DNA of 64,000 bases from Ahaetulla prasina (Eukaryota; Chordata; Lepidosauria; Squamata; Colubridae): contig NC_080541.1 in NCBI RefSeq assembly GCF_028640845.1, positions 33,819,935 to 33,883,934 of the forward strand, given 5' to 3'. A model generated the notes under the pieces. It did no database searches. It worked only from the letters and a program-made list of their open reading frames with translations, and was not told where the DNA came from. Shown here piece after piece: positions 59,401 through 64,000 of this stretch. Position 1 is the first letter of the stretch. Each line of letters starts with the position of its first letter. Both the position numbers and the translations under genes were made by a program.

Positions 59401-62400
59401 CAAATGGATCCAAATATGTTGCTTGATTGAGAGACAGTTTAGTACGCAATAGAGGCCACAGTTATGAAGAAAGCACCAGGCTAGAAACTGGGAGACCATG
59501 AATTCAAGTCCCACTTTAGGCACAAAGCCAACTGGATAACCTTGGTCAATCACTCTCTTTTAGCCTTAGGAAGCAGGCAATGGCAACCACTTCTGGAATC
59601 ATGCCAAGAAAACTGTAGAAATTTGTCTGGGCAGTTGTCAGGATTCAATATTGACTTGAAGACTAAAAAAGAGGGGTTGGGAGCGGGGAGGGGAGAGGAG
59701 AGGAGAAGAAAGGAGAGGAGAGGAGGGAGCTTAAATAGTTAGACCATTTGCCAGATAAAAATGGCTCATCTATTCTTATGGGCAATGAACAGGGCTAGGC
59801 TTCTAAAAGTGATGGAAAGAAAATGCACATATTGATGTATGCTATTGTTGAAAACAATGCTTTTTGGCTAAGTTTGTTTCTTATGTCTTACTTTCCTGGT
59901 TACAAGATACTTGCTGAAGAAAAATCCCAGGAATTGGCTGAAGATTGATCCTGTCAATGGACATATATATACAGCTGCCCCACTGGATCGTGAACTTAAC
60001 CATACCTACATAGTAGAAATTGTTGCAACTGAACAAAGTAAGAAAGCAAAACTTTATCCTCCAAGGATACCTTGGCTGTTTGAAAGGGTCTTGGCCAAAG
60101 TGCTTCCTAACATGTTCTAAACAGTAAACAGTAACAGAGTTGGAAGGGACCTTGGAGGTCATCTCTGCTCACACAGGAGACCTGTACTAGGGATTTGAGC
60201 CACCGAACTGCCAACCTTTCTGATCAACAAGCTCAGTGTCTTAGCCACTGAGCCACCTAGTCAGGTTGACTTTCTATATTTGACTTTCTCCATATATGAC
60301 GACAGTGGCTGGGGTTAGCAAGTTATGCTATTTAAATATCTACGTTCATATCAATGTTACATTATGTATTTTAGAATTACATATATATTTAACATGGTAA
60401 CTTGCGCTGCCAGGAAAGTCAGTCCACAGCAGATGTGTGCGCTACTAGGAGTCTTTACTGGGATGTCACTGATGCCAAGACATGAAGGTGGTAGCACCAG
60501 TCTTGGTCTTGTCTCAATAGGTGTTTTAGCAACTTATAAACTTGAAATGGAGTCACTCACAGCTTTAATAAGACACATTGGCAGTAATGGGGTTGTAGAA
60601 TGAAACCCGATCTCCTCTTCCCCATTATGAACTAGAAATCGGTTATTCATTATTCCCAGTGTCAAAATGATAGAGAGAAATGTTTTTCTGTAAAGATCAT
60701 AGCAACTACCGTACCTTCAGCCTACAAAACAACTTATAAATTTTGAAATCTGCCCCTTAGCTCTGTTCTTTTTTGTAACATCTACAAGCATTACCAACTA
60801 GCTATACATTTCTCAAACCAAGTTTTAAAATACCCTCCTGTTCTATTCAAATGTACAGGCAGAGCATCTAAAAGCAGTGTTGCACAGCTGATACTGCATC
60901 TCATAGATGTCAATGATAATCCTCCGCATTTAGTAAACAAGACTGTGTTCTTGTGCCACCCACTCCAAAGAGACAAGAGTGCAAAATTTGAAATTGCTGA
61001 TCTAGATTCAGAAACTCCAAGATTCACATATTCCCTCATTGGTGGAGAGTATGAGGACAACTGGATCATTTCTAAAGTGGATGGTAAGTGATTATGGTGT
61101 GCATAAGCACACCAGTGTGCCTACTGTCCCTGTCTTACTGTCCCCATTTATCTGTACTTACTTCCTTTGTTTATGTTTATATCTGTACCTGCTATCTTAT
61201 ACATGTTTGACAAACAAACAAACAACACTAATAGCACTTAAACTTACATACTGCTTCACAGTCCTTTACAAGGGGTTTACAGAGTCAGCATATTGTCCCC
61301 AACAATTTGGGTCCTTGTTTTACCGACCTCGAAAGGATGGAAGGCTGAGGCAACCTTGAGCCGGTGAGGATCAAACCCCTGGCAGTCAACAGAATTAGCC
61401 TGCAATACTGCATTCTAACCATTGTGCCACCACAACCCTTTTAAGCTGGAGACAATCTTCATTTAGAATTTCTTATCGCCTTTGTCTTAGGATACATCTG
61501 AATTACTTTTTACTTTCTTCTAATTGAACGAGCACATTTATTTCTTACGGTTATTAGATATGTGAGTGCATCTCTTAGGATAGTCCTCTTAAGGAATCAG
61601 GTTAAGAATTTTGTGCTTTGTATCTGAAAACTGAGATTACAGTTAGGCCTACTGACTTACAACAGTTCATTTAGTGTCTGTTCAAAGTTACAACATCAAC
61701 CGCTGCAGCTTCCCCATGTTCATGTGATCAAAATTTGGATACTTGGCAACTGGCATGTATTTATGACGGTTGCAGTATCCTGGGACGATGTGATTCCCTT
61801 TTGCAACCTTTGGACAAGCAAAGTCAATGGGGAAGCCAGCAGTGATTCACTTAACTAATGTGGCAAGAAATCTCAACTCTCTCACTTAGTAACAGAAATT
61901 TTGGACTTACCATCAATTGTGGACATCTCATAGATGTCAATGATAATCCTCCGCATTTAGTAAACAAGACTGTGTTAGTAAACAAGACTACCTGTATCCC
62001 GGTTTAATTATTGCTACTCACTCTGCTTGGGACTATCTTTGAAGAGCCTTCAGATACTCTAGTTGTGGCAACGTACATCTGTATGAATGATAGTGGAGGT
62101 TCATCAGCATAACCATGTTGCAGAGTTCTTCAGAGGCTGCATTGGTTAAGTCTTGTGTTGAGGCACAATTCAAGCTGTTGTTGATAACATTTTAAACCAA
62201 ACCTGAAGTTGCAGATTTTTGGAGAATAGTTAAAAACAATACACTTAGAGCAGGGGTGAAATGCTCCCAGTTTGGACCAGATCGCCTGATCCGGTAGCGA
62301 TGGCAACAGGTGGTTCGGAGAACCAGTAGCAAAAATCCCTGCCCACCCCTCCCATGCCCAGCTGAGCCACGCGATCATCAGAGGTTGTTGTTTTTTTACT

Positions 62401-63028
62401 TTTAAATGCATTTTGTCTTTGGCCGAAAAAAATATTTTTAAAAGTAAAAAAAAGCCTTTGATGATCTTGCGGTTCAGCTGGGATCATCAGAGGCTTTTAA
62501 AAGTATTTTTTCTACAACCTCTTCAGCTGAAAAGGTTGTAAAAATGCTTTTAAAAGCTTCTGACGATCCCAGCAGAGTTGCCTGATCGTCAGAGCCTTTT
62601 AAAAGCATGTTTTTGCAACCTCTTCGGCCAAAGAGGTTGTAGAAAAAATGCTTTTAAAAGTAAAAAAAAAAATTTGCCACACCCACGCAGTTACATTACC
62701 CCACTCACCCACCAAGCGACGCCCAGAGAACTGGTAGTAACAAATTTTACATTTCACCACTGCTTCAATCCTCTTGACCTTCCGTAAAAACCTAAAGACC
62801 TGGCCCTGCAGCTGGCTTGGAGTTCCAGTGTCTTCACAATGACAGACTAATTACAGATCCCACCTTCCCTCCTGCTCATCCTATTCACACCTTCTCACTC
62901 TCTCTCCATGTTTTTTATTATTTAGTTCCTATTGTGCATACATTTTATAAAATTTTATCTTTTTAATATTCTAAACTTCTCCCAGTTATTTTGTGGTAAG
63001 ATGGGTGACAAATAAATAAATAAATATA

Positions 63029-63059
<31 letters not shown>

Positions 63060-63917
63060 GATAGCTAGATAATAGCTAGATGATAGATAGATAGGTGAGA
63101 TAGATAGATGGCATTTTCTGAATTTTTGACTTCCCTTGCCCAAAAGGTCAACACTTTTCTGCCTAACATTTGACAGATACTGTCTTCTCTTGTCTCAACC
63201 TGGCAGATGCATGTTTAATTGAGACGAGAAAAGACAAGTTCTTTTCATTGGCTACTATTAAACTCTGGAACTACCTTTGGAAGCCTGGTTAACATCCTCT
63301 CTATTGGTATTGCATCCACTGGTTACAGCCTTTGAGGATTTTTCTGGGAAGGTTTTCTCGACATAGGCAACATCAATGTTAGAAGTTACTATATCCTGCT
63401 TCCAGTAGTTTGATAACATTTATTAAATATTATTAAATATTTTTGTCACTGTTTTTGTAAATGTTTTGATATTGTATTTCTTTTTCTATCTTATCTCTTC
63501 AATGGTTAACATTTGTACTAAATTTAAACGTTGTAAACTTACGTGGGTGAAAAATGTGCATTGGAAGATTAAAGACTTCCAATAGGCTACCAATCTTTAT
63601 ATCTAAAAATTAAATAACTGAATGCTGAATTCAGCCATATTGTAATCAGTGAGCAAGAGAAGATTTGATATTTGTTTGGATGTGGCCAGAAAGTGAAAAC
63701 TTTTTAATGTTTTAATTATTTAAATTAAATTATTTAATTTTTGCTAATTATTATGATCATTGTAATAATCACAATATCATCATCCTATTTATTTTGCCAG
63801 ACAATCATGCTTACATTACCCCAAAGAACTTGAAACTTGAAAAAGATGTCTATGATGTGCCACTGAAAATTAGTGACAATGGAAGGCCACCAATGGAAGC
63901 TGTTGTCAATCTGAAAG
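29435..63917 (+). CDS. CDH17: CDH17, liver-intestine cadherin (15 coding exons, C-terminus outside)
   Basis: Join of 29435-29485, 40018-40119, 40310-40447, 44134-44272, 45729-45884, 47595-47794, 49719-49853, 50163-50313, 52526-52741, 54624-54700, 56625-56816, 58274-58518, 59907-60037, 60859-61083 and 63801-63917: 2275 nt, 758 codons plus one base. CDH17 is a seven-repeat, calcium-dependent adhesion protein of intestinal epithelium with a very short cytoplasmic tail. Seen here: signal peptide (residues about 1-25), then EC repeats with linkers at 120-126 (DINDNPP), 237-243 (degenerate ENIWKSP), 334-340 (DINDNPP), 443-449 (DINDKIP), 560-566 (degenerate TNAEEPP) and 661-667 (DVNDNPP). The FEKSDYG / TDADEPLTGSS region closely matches mammalian CDH17. 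The RGD integrin motif of mammalian EC6 is absent (KKN at 605-607). The transmembrane segment and tail lie past the window. Confidence 0.95.
30041..30157. mobile_element. Palindromic hAT-type MITE with perfect TSD
   Basis: Ends CAGGGGTCTCCAAC / GGTTGGAGACCCCTG, with ATTTAGAC on both sides (30033-30040, 30158-30165). Confidence 0.9.
31140..31545 (+). mobile_element. L2-type LINE 3' fragment
   Basis: Contains AAGGCCCTTAAAACATGGTT and CAGATTGGAAATTC, and ends GTCACTATGTGAGATGGGC then TATAAATATGATACATAAAC, the same terminal pattern as 9050-9235. Confidence 0.65.
32114..32147 (-). ncRNA. Hammerhead-like ribozyme motif, family 1
   Basis: Minus strand: CTGAAGA, T, GACGAA, loop of six, TTCGTC, GAAACGTC. 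All conserved core positions are present and the stem is perfect. Confidence 0.62.
32191..32224 (+). ncRNA. Hammerhead-like ribozyme motif, family 1 (core mutated)
   Basis: Same scaffold, but GAAG replaces GAAA next to helix III. It faces the copy at 32114-32147 only 43 bases away, so the two would pair with each other in one transcript. Confidence 0.5.
32346..32379 (+). ncRNA. Hammerhead-like ribozyme motif, family 1
   Basis: CTGAAGA, T, GACGAA, loop, TTCGTC, GAAACATC; cleavage triplet ATC. Confidence 0.55.
32640..32673 (+). ncRNA. Hammerhead-like ribozyme motif, family 1
   Basis: Complete core (CTGAAGA ... GAAACGTC) with perfect GACGAA/TTCGTC stem. Confidence 0.62.
33071..33192. mobile_element. 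Palindromic hAT-type MITE
   Basis: Hairpin with ends CAGGGGTCTCCAACC / GGTTGGAGACCCCTG. Flanking octamers GCTTAAAG and TTTTAGGA do not match well. Confidence 0.82.
33425..33545. mobile_element. Palindromic hAT-type MITE with perfect TSD
   Basis: Ends CAGGGGGTCTCCAACC / GGTTGGAGATCCCTG, with TTTTGGAA on both sides (33417-33424, 33546-33553). Confidence 0.9.
34600..35215 (+). mobile_element. CR1 LINE fragment (RT region), decayed
   Basis: Decayed reverse-transcriptase coding sequence: a CCAGGAAAACTACAGGCCTA stretch (the NYRPIS region), later IIYLDFIKAFDKVNYNLLL in translation, with many stops and a poly(A)/poly(G) disruption near 34765-34790. Confidence 0.85.
35216..35734. other. Intron 1 sequence, nothing recognised
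   Basis: AT-rich, with a short (TATG)n run at 35463-35482. Confidence 0.5.
35735..36250 (-). mobile_element. Old CR1 3' fragment, antisense
   Basis: Contains GGAATTACAGAAAATATGGA, GGCTGTCCGCCTCTGGTTGA and AAGACATTCCTCCTAAGAGT, a CR1 3' region in reverse. It is interrupted near 35795-35905 by what looks like a partial MITE. Confidence 0.55.
36251..36650. other. Intron 1 sequence, nothing recognised
   Basis: No recognisable element or coding signal. Confidence 0.45.
36655..37625 (+). mobile_element. LINE (L2/Rex-like) ORF fragment split by a CR1-like insertion
   Basis: Left piece 36655-36832 encodes NKEIIVNFRKGRHSH and SNIKFLGVQL. Right piece 37150-37625 encodes RLAWSLNSKTVVKQAQQYL, then a frame with ALDRKAVQRVVRMAVKIIV, LPSIYAYKQCLSKVRR, THPHHDLFSLLPSGRR. 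They are consecutive parts of one reverse-transcriptase protein, separated by the antisense fragment 36835-37147. Confidence 0.8.
36835..37147 (-). mobile_element. CR1-like LINE 3' fragment, antisense, nested
   Basis: Reads GGACAGGGACGGTAGGCAGG, then TGCATGCCCCTTACAGACCT, and the complement of a coding end (NCRKYDFNNRVANAWNALPD). The same family is at 42590-43060 (minus) and 46490-47045 (plus). Confidence 0.8.
37651..38209. mobile_element. hAT-type MITE with perfect TSD
   Basis: Begins CAGTGATGGCTAACC and ends GGTTCACCATCACGG, with TGTTAGAG on both sides (37643-37650, 38210-38217). It contains two imperfect internal copies of a CCAGAGGCTTTCTTGGCTCC-like unit. No transposase. Confidence 0.92.
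38230..38490. mobile_element. hAT-type MITE
   Basis: Termini CAGTGGTGGGATT / GAATCCCACCTCTG, flanked by GGTATATA (38222-38229) and AGTATATA (38491-38498). It holds a tandem-like run of GAAAATGGCCTG units. Confidence 0.82.
38640..39185 (-). mobile_element. L2-type LINE fragment, antisense
   Basis: The minus strand encodes a decayed L2 C-terminus (TPLLNELHWFPG, KALHGKGPGYLQDCL). It contains a short tandem TTACTTGGG duplication near 39015-39045. Confidence 0.75.
39468..39552. repeat. TG/TA/CA simple-repeat tract
   Basis: A (TG)n run, a TATACATACA stretch, then (AC)n; partly self-complementary. Confidence 0.9.
40018..40119 (+). CDS. CDH17: CDH17 exon 2 (mature N-terminus)
   Basis: Acceptor CCTTGCAG, donor GTAATG, 34 codons, phases 0/0. 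Encodes VAYLLEDNVQSIGPLP then VEEGKVGPQYLFR. The first residues complete the signal peptide; the rest is the start of EC1. Confidence 0.85.
40310..40447 (+). CDS. CDH17: CDH17 exon 3 (EC1)
   Basis: Acceptor CATACCAG, donor GTAAAC, 46 codons. Contains LIGETDDLIEV, aligned with the family GETD segment, and GPLDWEHKTQYRLQ, where the usual LDRE calcium motif has become LDWE. Confidence 0.93.
42095..42345 (-). mobile_element. RTE-type LINE 3' end, antisense
   Basis: The minus strand encodes FEREKSMILGMVNGTRRRG, KQRTYCLDNIKTD and a degenerate tail, the C-terminal pattern of RTE elements. It is clearly different from the BovB copy at 8460. Confidence 0.75.
42461..42494. repeat. 34-bp perfect palindrome
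   Basis: Arms TTATGGGGACATGCTAA and its exact complement meet with no spacer. It contains a TAATTA core. It is not adjacent to a recognised element end. Confidence 0.9.
42575..43060 (-). mobile_element. CR1-like LINE 3' fragment, antisense
   Basis: Starts in a (TTTA)n tail at 42580-42627 and reads TTGTCACAACAGTATATATA, GGACAGGAACGGTAGGC, CACGCCCCTTACAGACCTCT. Same family as 36835 and 46490. Confidence 0.82.
44134..44272 (+). CDS. CDH17: CDH17 exon 4 (EC1-EC2 boundary)
   Basis: Acceptor CAATTTAG, donor GTATTT; starts phase 0 and ends phase 1. Encodes LEGLDQNGKRVQGPHPII then VVDINDNPPQF, a complete calcium-binding linker, and SRYSGEVRQHSRAG. Confidence 0.95.
44395..44615. repeat. Inverted PLE-type terminal repeat with two degenerate hammerhead cores
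   Basis: Left arm GCTTTTTCAAGAGGCAATTG and right arm AGTTGCCTCTTGAAAAAGC are complementary. Each carries a 34-nt hammerhead-like scaffold (44438-44471 minus, 44512-44545 plus) with mutated core residues. Lies in CDH17 intron 4. Confidence 0.6.
44765..45229. mobile_element. MITE with TA target duplication
   Basis: Ends CCATATTTTTCGGAGTATAA / TTATACTCCAAAAAATACAG, with TA on both sides (44763-44764, 45230-45231). The centre has repeated CCTCTGAAAC / GAAGCTTC units. No transposase frame. Confidence 0.85.
45729..45884 (+). CDS. CDH17: CDH17 exon 5 (EC2)
   Basis: Acceptor CCATACAG, donor GTAGGT; phases 1/1, 52 codons. Encodes GKPFMYVTAFDRDDPST with the DRDD calcium motif, then NEMYFQIDNVTGAIST. 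Confidence 0.95.
46490..47045 (+). mobile_element. CR1-like LINE 3' end
   Basis: Encodes a decayed ORF end (VQRYFTRRVLHSSAHN, LEILGLDNLELRRLW, DCRKYDFSNRVVNAWNALPD), then CTAAGAGGTCTGTAAGGGGC and an AATAATAAAT tail. The clearest copy of the family also present at 36835 and 42575. Confidence 0.88.
47595..47794 (+). CDS. CDH17: CDH17 exon 6 (EC2-EC3)
   Basis: Acceptor CATTATCAG, donor GTAAGC; phases 1/0. Encodes TKKLDPTVRNDFVLAVTAKD then VLENIWKSPPEVLLQEN. As in mammalian CDH17, the EC2-EC3 linker lacks the DxNDNxP motif. Confidence 0.94.
47932..48414. mobile_element. hAT-type MITE
   Basis: Ends CAGGGGTGAAATGC / GATTTCACCACTG, flanked by CACTGTAG (47924-47931) and CATTGTAG (48415-48422). Internal ACTTTTAAAA / TTTTAAAAGT inverted modules are shared with 62251. 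Confidence 0.85.
48423..49718 (+). other. CDH17: CDH17 intron 6, remainder
   Basis: No gene or named element. A possible unclassified repeat lies about 49150-49340. Confidence 0.45.
49719..49853 (+). CDS. CDH17: CDH17 exon 7 (EC3)
   Basis: Acceptor ATATTAG, donor GTAAGT; 45 codons, phases 0/0. Encodes VQWNDPRATYKIQP and PFTVDQNGTVYVTKPLDREE, with an intact LDRE motif. Confidence 0.95.
50163..50313 (+). CDS. CDH17: CDH17 exon 8 (EC3-EC4)
   Basis: Acceptor TATTTCAG, donor GTAAGG; phases 0/1. Encodes YSFTIFANDEEGDSLADP and VVDINDNPPVC, then FEVQENENV. Confidence 0.96.
50480..50590 (-). repeat. PLE-type terminal fragment with hammerhead-like core
   Basis: Antisense piece with TTTGCTTGCAAACATTTCAC, TACCCAACTGGGTAACATCA. 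Its partner phrase AAACAGCTCAGAGAGCACCA recurs in the sense orientation at about 51086-51105. Core at 50521-50554. Confidence 0.6.
50521..50554 (-). ncRNA. Hammerhead-like ribozyme motif, family 2 (degenerate)
   Basis: Minus strand: TTGATGA (C3 to T), extra T, GTTACC, loop CAGTT, GGGTAGT, then GAAATGTT. Cleavage triplet lost (GTT). Confidence 0.42.
50595..50890 (+). mobile_element. L1 ORF2 C-terminal fragment
   Basis: Encodes DLKPEIFLLSICPENYNK, then KNEATPTDESIIRKILDCTE and MDRLT, the C-terminal pattern of squamate L1 ORF2, with stops. It lies between inverted PLE pieces. Confidence 0.75.
51140..52525 (+). other. CDH17: CDH17 intron 8, remainder
   Basis: A local tandem duplication (ATCAAGTATGAAAGAAGATGG / ATCAGGTATGAAAGAAGAGGG, 51320-51420) is visible. 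No element recognised. Confidence 0.45.
52526..52741 (+). CDS. CDH17: CDH17 exon 9 (EC4)
   Basis: Two AGs are close: CTACAG (52501-52506) and CCAACAG (52519-52525). Only the second joins in frame, giving GNLIGIVLASDNDEKGSLNS. Ends ...YYLKVNVTDSG at a weak donor GTCAGT. Phases 1/1. Confidence 0.88.
52816..53175. mobile_element. hAT-type MITE with perfect TSD
   Basis: Ends CAGAGGTGTCAAACTC / GAGTTTGACACACCCG, with GTCTACAC on both sides (52808-52815, 53176-53183). GC-rich interior. Confidence 0.9.
53591..54007. mobile_element. MITE with TA target duplication
   Basis: Ends CAGGCAGCCCTTGACC / GAGGGCTGCCTA, with TA at 53589-53590 and 54008-54009. It is distantly similar to 5615-5975 at the ends and differs in the centre. 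Confidence 0.65.
54205..54487. mobile_element. hAT-type MITE with perfect TSD
   Basis: Ends AAGGGATGAAATGC / GATTTCACCCCTG, with CCCTGATT on both sides (54197-54204, 54488-54495). Contains GGTTCGGAGAACCGGTAGC. Confidence 0.88.
54624..54700 (+). CDS. CDH17: CDH17 exon 10 (EC4-EC5 linker)
   Basis: Acceptor CCTTGTAG, donor GTGAGT; phases 1/0. Encodes VFSTICEVQIQVIDINDKIP then IFEKSD. INDKIP matches the diverged INDQIP of mammalian CDH17. Confidence 0.95.
54701..56624 (+). other. CDH17: CDH17 intron 10
   Basis: Contains a MITE (55805-56092) and a probable partial hAT-type MITE end at about 55400-55515 (ending CAAAGTTTGGGGACCTCTG). The rest is unassigned. Confidence 0.6.
55805..56092. mobile_element. 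hAT-type MITE
   Basis: Ends CAGGGGTGGGCTGC / GAATCCCACCCCTA, flanked by TTTCAATT (55797-55804) and TTTCAACT (56093-56100). Confidence 0.82.
56625..56816 (+). CDS. CDH17: CDH17 exon 11 (EC5)
   Basis: Acceptor TCATTCTAG, donor GTGAAT; 64 codons, phases 0/0. Encodes YGTVIVAEDQKKGS, then FEIQATDADEPLTGSSQ with the DAD calcium motif, and TDPNTNTGAIIINK. This exon has the strongest CDH17 likeness. Confidence 0.97.
57546..57903 (-). mobile_element. Full-length tRNA-derived SINE (Sauria-like), antisense
   Basis: Begins AAGTAAAGGTAAAGGTTCCC and includes CTAGTCGTTCCCGACTCTAG. It ends with a tRNA-like head whose reverse complement has GTGGCTCTGTGGCTAAGATG (A box) and GGTTCGAATCCC (B box). In CDH17 intron 11. 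Confidence 0.9.
58274..58518 (+). CDS. CDH17: CDH17 exon 12 (EC5-EC6)
   Basis: Acceptor TTTTTGTAG, donor GTAAAG; starts phase 0, ends phase 2. Encodes DLDFETNSVYNLTISATNPE, then HVTNAEEPPVF (degenerate linker) and AFDPEGYPI. Several N-glycosylation sequons are visible (NLT, NSS, NVT). Confidence 0.95.
58519..59906 (+). other. CDH17: CDH17 intron 12
   Basis: Holds a sense SINE at 59466-59660 and a purine-only GGGGAGGGGAGAGG tract at about 59680-59730. The rest is unassigned. Confidence 0.6.
59466..59660 (+). mobile_element. tRNA-derived SINE, 5' end missing
   Basis: AGCACCAGGCTAGAAACTGG, AAGTCCCACTTTAGGCACAA, GCAGGCAATGGCAACCACTT and CAGTTGTCAGGATTCAATAT. Same family as 7312 and 12135. Confidence 0.8.
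59907..60037 (+). CDS. CDH17: CDH17 exon 13 (EC6; lacks RGD)
   Basis: Acceptor GTTACAAG, donor GTAAGA; phases 2/1. Encodes KYLLKKNPRNWLKIDPVNG then APLDRELNHTYIVEIVATEQ. Where mammalian CDH17 has RGD, this has KKN (residues about 605-607). The LDRE motif is intact. Confidence 0.94.
60120..60262 (-). mobile_element. CR1 3' end joined to a SINE head, antisense
   Basis: AACAGAGTTGGAAGGGACCT (CR1 3' end), followed by GATTTGAGCCACCGAACTGC and TTAGCCACTGAGCCACC (tRNA-like SINE head complement). Both are truncated. Confidence 0.65.
60859..61083 (+). CDS. CDH17: CDH17 exon 14 (EC6-EC7)
   Basis: Acceptor AATGTACAG, donor GTAAGT; phases 1/1. Encodes SRASKSSVAQLILHLIDVND then NPPHLVNKTVFLCHPLQ, IADLDSETPRFTYSLIGG. 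Bases 60897-60949 are copied identically at 61924-61976. Confidence 0.95.
61099..61221 (+). mobile_element. CR1-like LINE 3' tail
   Basis: GTGTGCATAAGCACACCAGT, GTGCCTACTGTCCCTGTC, ending ACATGTTTGACAAACAAAC. This is the last ~120 bp of the family at 46490-47045; it starts only 15 bases past exon 14. Confidence 0.75.
61222..61440 (-). mobile_element. tRNA-derived SINE, antisense
   Basis: ACTAATAGCACTTAAACTTA, GGGGTTTACAGAGTCAGCAT, CAACAATTTGGGTCC, ending CATTGTGCCACCACAACCC. Confidence 0.82.
61640..61994. mobile_element. TA-flanked MITE with a patched-in CDH17 exon fragment
   Basis: TA at 61638-61639 and 61995-61996; starts CAGTTAGGCCTACTGACTTA and ends GACTACCTG. The body matches the 5615-5975 family. 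The right subterminal part has been replaced by 61924-61976, identical to exon 14 bases 60897-60949, plus a short second repeat AGTAAACAAGAC. Confidence 0.75.
61924..61976 (+). pseudogene. CDH17: 53-bp duplicated fragment of CDH17 exon 14
   Basis: Identical to 60897-60949 over 53 bases. It has no splice sites of its own and sits inside a MITE in intron 14. Confidence 0.93.
62001..63010 (+). mobile_element. Decayed L2-type LINE pieces around a hAT-type MITE
   Basis: 62001-62195 (CTCACTCTGCTTGGGACTAT, TTGAAGAGCCTTCAGATACT) and 62763-63010 (GACCTTCCGTAAAAACC, ending TTATTTTGTGGTAAGATGGG and a TAAATAAA tail) resemble the end of an L2-type element. Assignment rests on the tail pattern. Confidence 0.45.
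62251..62762. mobile_element. hAT-type MITE with nested inverted modules, no TSD
   Basis: Ends CAGGGGTGAAATGC / CATTTCACCACTG. The interior is built of alternating GCTTTTAAAAG and AACCTCTTC / GAGGTTGT inverted units. Flanking octamers ACTTAGAG and CTTCAATC do not match. Confidence 0.75.
63010..63110. repeat. (TAAA)n / (TAGA)n microsatellite
   Basis: An AAAT-type run followed by GATA/TAGA-type units at the tail of the L2-like piece. Confidence 0.9.
63111..63800 (+). other. CDH17: CDH17 intron 14, 3' part
   Basis: A short imperfect inverted repeat (CTTCTCTTGTCTC / GAGACGAGAAAAG) lies at 63183-63235. Otherwise AT-rich with nothing assigned. Confidence 0.5.
63801..63917 (+). CDS. CDH17: CDH17 exon 15 (EC7)
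   Basis: Acceptor TTTTGCCAG, donor GTATAC; phases 1/1. Encodes DNHAYITPKNLKLEKD then VPLKISDNGRPPMEAVV, matching the DGGRPP segment of mammalian EC7. The transmembrane exon is not in the window. Confidence 0.94.
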
Positions 63918-64000
63918 GTATACAACAAAAATGTCACTTATTGTGCTTTCAAAATTGTCTTTTTATTATGGCACATGTTAGAGTCCATCTTATAATGGAT

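Noticed and set aside
61924..61976. Alternative exon of CDH17
   Set aside because: Identical to part of exon 14 but without acceptor or donor sites, and within a MITE.
63183..63235. Short inverted repeat as a regulatory hairpin
   Set aside because: Imperfect, short and without supporting context.

Overview
The window is vertebrate nuclear DNA, AT-rich, intron-rich and crowded with transposons. The repeats point to a squamate reptile, probably a snake: a BovB/RTE 3' end, CR1- and L2-type LINEs, several tRNA-derived SINE families, Penelope-like elements (PLEs), and very many short hAT-type MITEs, many with visible 8-bp target duplications. No bacterial, viral or CRISPR content is seen.

Two host genes lie head-to-tail on the + strand. 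At the left (2711-6427) are the last three coding exons of GEM, an RGK-family small GTPase. Its 5' coding exon(s) lie upstream of the window. At the right (29435-63917) are 15 consecutive coding exons of CDH17 (liver-intestine cadherin), running from the initiator ATG through most of the seventh cadherin repeat. The transmembrane and cytoplasmic exons lie beyond the right edge. All exon joins keep the reading frame, giving 758 complete codons. GEM followed by CDH17 in the same orientation is the arrangement known in mammals, which supports both assignments as orthologues. The two genes are not known to act together: GEM is an intracellular regulator of calcium channels and the cytoskeleton, CDH17 a surface adhesion protein.

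Layout: 1-2710 incoming GEM intron; 2711-6427 GEM exons and introns; 6428 to about 8170 GEM 3' UTR with a (CAG)19 tract and a SINE; 8.2-29.4 kb intergenic, mostly transposons (BovB, CR1, solo LTR, MITEs, a PLE with an open GIY-YIG reading frame, an interstitial telomeric array inside a LINE, an L2 copy, and an L1-like retroposon nested in a PLE fragment); 29.4-40.0 kb a long first CDH17 intron holding a PLE inverted-repeat cluster and nested LINEs; 40.0-63.9 kb the remaining CDH17 exons separated by repeat-bearing introns.

The most notable non-genic signals are: hammerhead-ribozyme-like motifs of about 34 nt, in four sequence families, within PLE-type repeats; a full-length L1-like insertion carrying an unrecognised 210-codon open frame; and a 53-bp identical copy of a CDH17 exon segment patched into the end of an intronic MITE.
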